From positions 222,364-286,363 of the forward strand of contig CACRXP010000234.1 of NCBI GenBank assembly GCA_902702965.1: a stretch of DNA of 64,000 bases. Reading direction: 5' to 3'. Source of the stretch: Spirometra erinaceieuropaei (lineage: Eukaryota; Platyhelminthes; Cestoda; Diphyllobothriidea; Diphyllobothriidae). The stretch's first letter is position 1; each line of letters opens with the position of its first letter. Position numbers and translations under genes: made by a program. The notes beneath the pieces are model-generated. The model made no database searches. It saw nothing but the letters and a program-made list of their open reading frames with translations, and was not told the origin of the DNA. Positions 48,601 to 58,400 of this stretch are shown piece after piece.

Positions 48601-51600
48601 CGCCCATCTTACTGAGTCACCACTGCTTTGGGGAGAAGCCAGGCATGACCCACGCCTCCGATTTTTTTGATCTGTTCTTATTTAAAGCTTAGCCTATTAT
48701 ATAGTAAACGTTCTGTTCTCTTCAACTGGGCCTTTATAGGACGAAATTTATAAGCTCGTATGGCGCTTTATATTTTAATCACAAATTGAACACGGGCGAA
48801 GTAAATTTGTTTGAATACTGAATATCAGGTCCGTTCCAGTTTTATGCAATCGTTGAAGTTGACTACTGTCAGCTTCGACATAATGACAGCATGCTGTGGG
48901 CATTTGCAAATTAAATCGGATGCTTTTTTGCCTACATATAGTGTTCCACGATACTGGCCAGCACATTTCATCGGTTGCCAGTTTTTGCTTAAGCGGCCAT
49001 TGCGATAATAAATGACGGTTTCTGATTTCGAAAAAAATACTTAACCGAACATGACGTAAAGTAGCTAGAGTAGGGTAAGCTAGGTCTGGCCTCGACTTTT
49101 ATGCAACCATCTTTAGCTGAACAATCGCGTAATGTTTGGTCCTGCAAATCCTGGAAACCACATCGGAGACGCTGGGAAGTTAAAGCGATGACGACGACAA
49201 CCACTTTTACGGAGACGGTGCGGCAGTTAAGAGCGAAGCAGACTTCCGCATAGTTTGCGTCAATGCCTTCCCACTCCCGCCTTGCCTCAATGGCAGACCA
49301 AGATCAAGGCGACTGGAGGTGGGCTCGTGCGCAATGACTAGCGAGGCTATATCCCTGTCTATGCTTTTTGCATGCGGGCTAGTCCCCGCTCTGCACGAAT
49401 TAGACTTTAGTAGTAGTAGGAATTATCGGATCTGGTCTAGGGGGCGTTTAATAAGGGTCACAGTAGGAAGGCATCAATGCGATCTGTCTCGTTCTAACAG
49501 GGAGACCAAACTGCAGTGCGTGACCGATCTCATGAAATGCTGACCAAAATTCTGGAATGCGTTTACGATTAGGAAGGATTACTTGCGTGGGGTTGTTATA
49601 CTGATTATCATGCAGCATAATCCTATAACATTTCGGACTCACCAGGATGTCGGCTTTTGGATGCACTTCTTTTTGACCTGTAAAAACTACACTCGGTAAA
49701 AATGACTACTTAAGTAGAATGCATTTTTCCCATTGATTTTCGATGGTCTTGTAGATGCAAATATATTTTATAGAAAACTTGCGCAAAAATATGCTTTCCC
49801 CTGCTCAGTGGGTAGGAAATCACATTATCTTCATATTTTATGCCTGAAGAAGATGTATATTTAGGTTTTAAAAAGTTTTTAATTATGAGCTTCTTAAGAC
49901 CGTGCGATGTCCATCCATGCAAGGTCGCACATGTCCGTTTACTAATGCTCCTCATGAAATATACAACGCAGTCCGAATCCATTGCAAAATTTCATGAACT
50001 CTATGTGGTATCTTCTTAAAGGCATAGAGGAATATATGATTTTCCTTACGCGGAAATCATGTACCTTGTAGACTGAAGTTGCTAAACGCTGATGCAATGG
50101 CAGATCAGGCTGAAAATTATTCGGGAATTGGGAACCTTTTTTAAAACCTAAATAAACACTTTCTTCGGACATAAAATATGAAGACAATGTGATTTCCTAC
50201 CCACTGAGCAGGGGAAAGCATATTTTTATGCATGTTTTCTATAAAATATGTTTGAATTTACAAGACCATCGAAAATCAATAGGAAAAATGCATTCCACTT
50301 AAGTAGCCATTTTTTACAAAGTGCGGTTTCTGCAGAAGGTCAAAAAGGAGTGCATCCAAAAGCCGACATCTTGGTGAGTCCGAAATGTTATAGGATTGTG
50401 CTGCATGATAATAAGTATAACGACCCCACTCAAGTAATCCTTCCTAATCGTAAACGCATTCCAGAATTTTGGCCAGCATCTCATGAGGTTTCATCAGTTT
50501 TGACCACCAAAAACCAAGACTACTGTCTCTCCGCAACTTGTCAAAATGTACGTTTTGTTGTTTATGGCGGGTCCTGCTCGACAGACACGCACTGGATCAA
50601 CCTCACCCTCCCATATGCCACGAGTCAGTCTGACTGAAATGAGACTTGGTGCTGTGGCGGAAGAGACGCAAAGCCGCCATCTAAGGCATCTCTCTTGTGT
50701 GAGGTAGGCTACTAGTGTCACACTAAAAAGGATCCACTGCAGCCAACCCTCAGTCTGGATTACGACGGCGTTGCCGGGTCAATTATCAGCTTCCCAAGCC
50801 ATGAATATCACCGCGTCATTATCAGTGTAAGAAAATGTTAAATTTGCTCTAGTGACGTAGGCAACGGTATCTGGGCTCCAGATCTGAAGTCTCCCAGTCA
50901 GCCCTATCCTCATTCCCACCTCCCAAATTCCAGTGGCCTGTATGAGTTAGACCAGCCGGTGAAAAAGTCGGACGCATTGGCTGACGTTGCTCGAGGCTCA
51001 GTCTAAAGCACATCACACAACGCTTGAGGACTCGTGCGCGGACTCTGCGCACTCTGCAAACGCATGCTAGCACAGCACAGACGTGGCCCATTTTTGATCC
51101 ACTGAGTCGAACCTCCAGCACTCGAAAAGCACATGTTTGACGTTTTAGCTGGTATTTATGTCTGAAGTAAACTGAAGCAGGCATCTATATGTAAAAGTAG
51201 TGTAGTCATGTCCTGTTATGGCAGGTGAACGTGAATCGCTTTGGCTGGATAACTGCGACGTATTTTTTCTTTATTCAAAATGAGGTCCAATCTACAGGGC
51301 ACAGTTCTTGATCATGTATTTTCTCGAAAAATAGCATGCTAGTCTTGTTAGTTAATCTCTCCCCTATCGAAGTTTTCGTGTTATTTTGTTTTGCGCTCAG
51401 CTGCACCACGTTCGGAGAACTGGCAACTCCGCTATTACACGGCCCGCGAGTTTCTTTTATTCTGCCGTCTAACTTCCTTTCTTTGTTCTGCGTCGGGTCT
51501 GTTTGCAGTCCTAATGTAATAAAAGCACAGGAGACCATGACACACCATATGTCTCCTCCAATGAGATTTTAGCAGTAAATTGGTCTGTGAGATTTCTGTC

Positions 51601-52436
51601 CTATTACGTTTAATCCTCTTTGGCGGTCCAACGGGCGACTGCGCCACGCGTGCCTGTCTCTGCTCTCTGCTTCCTGCCCCTCCCCCAAGCTGTTCCGGTT
51701 AATTTTCGTCTGTATCCCACTACTCGAGGGCTTTTTCTCCAAGTGCTCACGGCCTCCCCCTCCCCCCCCCCCCAACGCCCCTCTTGAGCAGTCTCACCGT
51801 ATCCAACTTCTGTCCGGTCGGTGTTACGTTGTTGCCTCATCTGTCTGTGTGGAAAGAGAAGCTGGGTAATCACTTTTAATATCCACTGCCAACCAGCCGC
51901 AATCTGTCAGAAACCCAGTTATCCCGTCCTGTCCTTCAATCCCCTCCCAACCTCTTCCGATGGGTTGGCCTGTCCTCCTGCCTTTCCAGCACCTTGCGCT
52001 CAGATGCTCGCGAACGCGTCTGGCTTTCAGTCCTATTGCAATGACATTGATTCTCCTGCAAGCGCTCCCCACGCTCACCCCTACCCCCGTCTTGCATTCG
52101 TCGAGTCTTAGCAGTCGTTCCGAGTCCTTGGTTGGGATATTTTTTCCCCTGACCCCTTTCCCCATTATTCGCACGTACTCGGCCGCACTCGTTCACCTTG
52201 TCTCCCGCTCTGGCAGTTAAACCAGACAGGAAACTTTAGCTCTCTGACGAGCGACGATATTATCGTCCATCTGCTCCTGTTGTCGGTGTAACTATTTTGC
52301 TGCCGACGATGATACTGGTGTTGATGGTTCTGCCGATAATACTGACGGTAATAGTGCTTATAGTAATGAGAGCCTGAAAGAGGATGATGATGATGATGAT
52401 GACGACGACGACGATGATGATGATGATGATGACGAC

Positions 52437-52498
<62 letters not shown>

Positions 52499-55400
52499 GG
52501 ATAATTTTGTTGATCGCAGGAGCCTGCTGGTTACTGTAAGTGTCGGATTGCTGGCCGGATGTGGTTCTCTCCTCGTGCAGGGTAATGGGCTCTTGCGCGA
52601 TGCTGCCAACCATAATGCTAAAGTTCTTAAGATTGAAAGCCTAGTTTTGTTTGCGGCGTCGCTTTTGAAATCGCAGAGTAATCTCTTTCCCTATTTATCT
52701 CTGGTACATCTGCTTTGGGAAAATCGGGAGTTTTCGGGGACCGGGGGTTTTATTTTCAATCATTCACGCATTTTTTCCAATCTGCGAGAACCTATCACAT
52801 GTCAGTTTACTTGGACGATCGAAGGACAGCCTAGTAGTTCGCACCCTGTCCAACACAATGCTATGATTCAAAAGAGATTAGAAGTCTTTTCATGGAGTGG
52901 AGAGGACAGTGAAAACACAGAAGCGTAGTATAAGATTTGTGGACGAGTTTGAACGCCATACCCAACCTGCATACAAAAGAACACTTTCCTCAACTTACCT
53001 CATTCCATTAACCAATGAAACGCTCGCAGTTTACCCGCTAGGTTCACCGGAAGATTACTGGCCGATTTTTTGCGAGACTATTGTCGAAGCCATCCTGCTC
53101 TGAAACCGGATCGCTGTTTGCTGCTGATCTGAGAAAAACCTAGGTGTTTAGTAACTGGTGCTTCCGGGGAACACTGCAGCCTCGGTCCACGGACTGGTCC
53201 TCGAACCTGGAACCCTACTGCCGACTAGGGACTTCTGCCGATGTTGCAGTTAAAGACCATCATATCCGACGGCTTCGCCACGAACTCTATCGGTCCCAAG
53301 GGGAGCCCATCCTCGACGCCATCTCTGACGCTGCGAGTCGATTGATGCCGTCTCCGTGACGATAAACTGGAAAAGCCGGCAGGTGTCGTTAGGTCAGATA
53401 CGAAGAGGTTGCTGAGCCCAATGGTCTTCGGCGCCTGAGGGATGGAATGCCTGCCGAGAGCTTATGTCACGGTCGCAGGCCCAGGTCCGTACTGATTCGT
53501 GACGGCGCAGACTTTAGGGCCGGTTAAACCGATTTTGGGTCTAACTGTTGCAAGTTCAAACTCAGCGTCCGTTGAAGCAAACCGGCTGCAGATCGGATGC
53601 GGTTCTCGTGCCATACGCGCACATACTGAAATTCAAAAGAACTGCCGGGATTTAGTTGCTTGTTTATTTGGAATGGTAAAATCATGTCAACAAAATACAC
53701 ATAAGTCCTTCTGTTCCTTCATTTTTCCCTCATTCTTCCCAGTGAGGAGCTTCAGCAAGAGTTCGCAGCCTCCGAAGCTCGCGTTGCAACACTTTCTGCT
53801 CAGCGTAGCGAAGTGGAGAGTGAGGTGAATGCTCTTCGTTCGTCATCCGGAACCTTGGGTGTGGTAAGTTGAAGAGTCCTCCGTTTGCTAATTTTCCGGG
53901 GTCTAGGTGGTGACCTGTGTCTAAGGCCTCGTCAAGACCGCCTCTCTTGAGTTTTTTTTGAATGTACTCTTGTAACTTGAATGACTATGAGCTGCATCTT
54001 ACCGTGCCGCCTTTTCATTTTTCTGTTTAGGTGGAGGAACAAGTCAAAGCGTTGAAGCTGGCCCTCCAGGATGCCCACTCCCGGTAAAAACCCCCTTATA
54101 CTTTCTTCTTTCATTCCATCCCGAACATTTCTTGACTGACGTTCCTACTGGTTGTGCAGTCCATCATCCTTGCCAGCGTTAAGTTTATGTTATATGTTTT
54201 GTTGGTAGTCTCTGAATATTTTAAAGTCTCATTGCAAAACAACTTGATCACTTCCTGCCTTGGACTCGCTTTAGGTGGAGTGGGCCCTTTCTCATCCTTG
54301 TTTTTTTTCAATAACGTACTGCTTCTCAACCGGTCGTAATTCTGATTTTTCTTTCTATAGTATCGAAGCCGCAGAGCACTCCAGCGCTGATGCCCTTCAG
54401 CAATTGGAACAGAAGTCGCTGGAACTACAGTCACTGCAGGAACGCCTGCTAAAGGTTTCCAAGGAGGTACTTATGTGTTTATTTTTTCCTGTTGTGTAGT
54501 GTTTTGCGGAGTGTGATTGGACTGTCAGCATGTTGTCTATGCCCACGTTCCGATGTACAGCGAGGCGTACCGCTATTCCTCATCCGTTAGAATGGTGATG
54601 GCCTCGGTTTATTTGCGCCTACTTACGCACTGCCGTCGTTAACTAACATGAGAAGCGGATGCAATGCTTTGTTGTTTTTCAGTTGACAAGTTTGCTACAG
54701 GCCGTAGCGAATTATGGGGTGTAATGGCATCCCGAGACGCACTTGAATATCAACTTTTTAGTACTTTTTATGGTCTACCGTTACTTCTACCTTTGAAACT
54801 GCCACTGCACTGCAAAATTCATAGCTCGGGGCTGCCATCTGACGGACTCCTCCTTCTGTAGGGCACTACCACGAGCCGGGCCCATTAACTTCTTCCCGAT
54901 ATGGCTTTCCTGGCGTTCAAGTCGTATGCGTGCCTCATAGCTCATATCGGTGCGCATGCACTCCGTGATATTTTCTTTGCGTTCATAGGATGCCCACGCT
55001 GTGGAGTCGGATAGACCAGAACAAACAGCTTGTGCATAGGAAAGAAAAGAGGGAGAGAGAAGTTAGATCGATCCAACTCGTATCTTGCGCCTAACTACTA
55101 ACAAGTGGCCTGCTAGCCTAACTACTAGTTACCCACCTGCCTGACAGATCAGGCATGATCGTAGCCGTAGCAAGTGCAAGCAAGTTCAAGTACTTAAACT
55201 ATGAAACGTACCAAGAGTCGTAACCGGAAGGTTGCCAACCGACGGTGTTTGACAGTCCTGCTCATGTCTGAGGATCAGTTTGCAACGGCCCCTTCTTAAT
55301 ATAGCGCTTATGGGACCTCTAATCTTTCTGAGATGGGTGGCAACCCATTAATCAAACGTTGTGTGTAAACTTAACGTATCGTCACCAGGTCTGACCGCGT

Positions 55401-58400
55401 TTTAGTTCTAGCGCCTAGATTCCCTTAGTTTTGGTGCTCCGTCTGTGGAGCATCTGGATGCTGTTCTGATCTTATGCTGTTAGTCCTACATGACAAGCAA
55501 CAATGATAAACGACTTGTCGCGTTCAGGAGGAATTGTTTGAAAATGGTATCAGGTAAACATCCATTCAGTATTACTAGATGGTCACAATTGTTGCCCTTT
55601 ACAACTTCTGGCGTATTGTTTTAATTTTGCTCACTTTCTATCCAAATTTATAGCTTGGTGGAGAATAGTTTTGATTGAGAACTTTGTGCCTCTATTGTCC
55701 TGCAGCACGAGGCCTTCCAAGATAAACAGGAACACCTGGTGACAAGCCTAGAAACCGAGAAGCGCATCTGCTTGGAGCGGCTGCGACGTGCTGAAAAGCG
55801 TGTCGAAAGTCTAGAGAAGGAATTGCAAAGTCGTCCCGCAAGTACGTCATTTTTCTCTTCCTCCTACTCTCTGCTCCCCTGCCTGGAGACGTCCTTGGTC
55901 GGGGCTGGTATAGCACGCATTTTTGCTCGACCAGCTTCCAAGTTTTCGGAGGGCCTTTGAGAGTTTTCGCCATTGCACTGGCGTACTTTCACTCTTCCTT
56001 AAGTAGACCCGTTAGGTCTATGAAGGGGTGCATATCTGCGATGAATACATTTTATGATGAAAATGTCGTTTGATAGCCAGGTTCTTGAGTTTGCATTCTG
56101 TTGTGTTTGTGTCCGCGGGAGTGTCCAGCAGTTACAGTGCTGACTCACACACACCAATACTTACACGTATCATCATCCGGTGGATCGCGTTCGATCGAAC
56201 TACACCAAGAGGGGACCGAGTAACTTTGGCGTACGTTCCTTTAGGATTAGCTTTTCGTTCTTTCTTTGTGCACGCTCTTGCCACAAGCCCAAAAATGCAT
56301 GCGGGTGCCATATCCAACGCCATCCTTAACGTCCCCGTGCCTTTCCTACATAGACCACTCCTGCTCATCAAAACAAGGTAATTTTCCTTCCTTCGTCAAC
56401 AATGCTCAACTCCTTGCAGTCGCTGTTGTCTCCTGCAATCACAATTGTCCTTGTAGTCTCCTCGCATTGTGCATCCCTCTTGCTCGCCTGCTCGCCATTC
56501 TTTTGTTCCTGTGCGCATGCTCGCCTAGTAAAGTGCGTACATTCAAATGCATTAGCCTCTGACTCGTCTGGAGCAGACTTCCTGCCTGTCCTTTCAGCAG
56601 AAAAAGGATGCAAAAGTGTGCTTATTTTGGAGTCATGGGCTCAAAACCTGCCCTCAAATGTTTACCTTCACAGCGGTAATTTGTGGAAAAGTACGGCTGT
56701 TTTCACTTCCACATTTTGGTCTTGCATTGTTTTTTTAAAAGGCTTTATATTTCGCTGTTTTCCGAGACCAGATCCTTGTTTTAGCGTGTGCTCTAGCTTT
56801 TCAAGCCACGCGATCATGCATTCTGCTTTGGAAACCGCCACTCAGCTGCATGGCACTGTGGAACGACACCCTGTAACCCATGAGGCAAGACTTCGAGTCC
56901 TGCTCGACTTACCTACCGTTTAAACAGAACCCAGAAACCCTTGGATGTTAAATGTAAAGTGGTGATACTGACAACACTGATATATCGTCCACTGAACACA
57001 CAGATAACGTCCACTGATCAAAGCGCACAGTAGTGACTTGAGACTGAATTATATTATGGGGACTCTGCACGCTCATCGTGCTGTATTTGTAGAAATAACT
57101 CGGGACGACTGGACGTAAGCATGAGCTGGCTGAATGACCTGGCCCGACCGACGTCTACGCGCACACATTCGCCCGTAGCGGAACCAGGTGCCATAACCAC
57201 AGTCAATGGCGAGACGAGTTTTCATCCGCCAGTCTAAGTACTTACACGTGCCTCATGTTGGCTTCGCTTTCCAGTCAGCGGGTGGTTTTATGTCCTAGCG
57301 TACAAAGAGGTGATTTGCTTATCGGTATTACTGACTATGCAGCCTCTGTGTCTGTTTTTTTTGCATGAGCCGCTTTCAATCACTGAAGCCTGCTGTTTTC
57401 TGTTCGTTACGATGCAGGCCGAAAAAAGGCCTTTCTGGGCCCAACGGCTGAAGGCATTGTTTTCTCTGTGACTTAAACCTTCTTTACTGGGTTTTTGTAT
57501 GATCAGGCTTCACTAGAAGAATCAGTTCGGGGGGGAGACAGGTTGATGTTAACATGCCTGATCGGATGTCACAACGTGCATATCTACATAATTTACGCGG
57601 TTTTTGGTTGCTAACGCATACTACTTCCCTGTCAGCTCAACTTGCAGGCTCTCCTGCCAATGGGAAATCACGCAGTCCAAACGCGCAAGACGCCTACGAT
57701 GGTCAGGTCAACTTCCTCAACTCCATCATTGTCGACCTTCACGCGAAAAACGCCAAACTGGAGGAGCAGCTGCGCGAGGCACTGGATCCTCACAAAAATT
57801 CCCGCCTCAATACTTCGAAAAAGCAAGTTTGCTTAGCTATTCTGGTAGCGCCTGTTGACGTACCATTTTTTTCCAGTAAACAACGATGTTCTCCTTACAC
57901 CGCGTGCGACAGCCTGTTTCGCAACTAACCAGACGGATTAGGATGGGCGTTTTACTTTACGCCTCCTGTGTTTTGTCTGTTTCATATTGCGGACCAGGAT
58001 GACTACCCGTGATTGAATGGCTTGTGCCATTCGCCAGCAATCGTGGCGGTTTGGCCGTCGTTACGAATGATGCCTACCGGCTGCCTTAGAGCATTGTGGA
58101 CGTAGGAGTCTCGGACTTGCGCGTGAATTGATTTATAGTGATAGTGACTTGCGACGCATCTATCGCACTCTTCTGTTCCGCCCACCCGAGCTCGGTGTCA
58201 AGAAGGTCGGAGACTGGATCGGACGCAGCAACTGAGAGGGCCAAACAGCTCGTCTATGCGTGTGACGCACGCCTGGTCTGCGCACGAATGGCCATATTCT
58301 TACACAACCAACAAGAGGGCGACTCAGATTCTAACTGGGTGTGAATGTCATAGAGGTCACATAAAGAAGGAGCTATTGCGGCCTGACTTTACGTCCTAAA

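Larger units (their letters stand above)
42966..53742. other. Large intron (10.8 kb)
   Basis: Contains family C repeats, a possible cryptic exon (45509-45558), the second family F element, a CpG-rich island, the third palindromic element, a C-rich run and a long (ATG)n array. Stretches 43320-45500, 45600-47040, 48420-49250 and 52600-53740 show only unassigned short frames. Confidence 0.65.

Noticed and set aside
52260..52613. Poly-Ile and poly-Ser frames on the minus strand
   Set aside because: Artefacts of the trinucleotide array.
56402..56923. 173-codon plus-strand frame in the intron before the NFLNSIIVDL exon
   Set aside because: Low-complexity Ser/Cys/Leu composition from pyrimidine-rich DNA, no phase-compatible splice sites and no family similarity.
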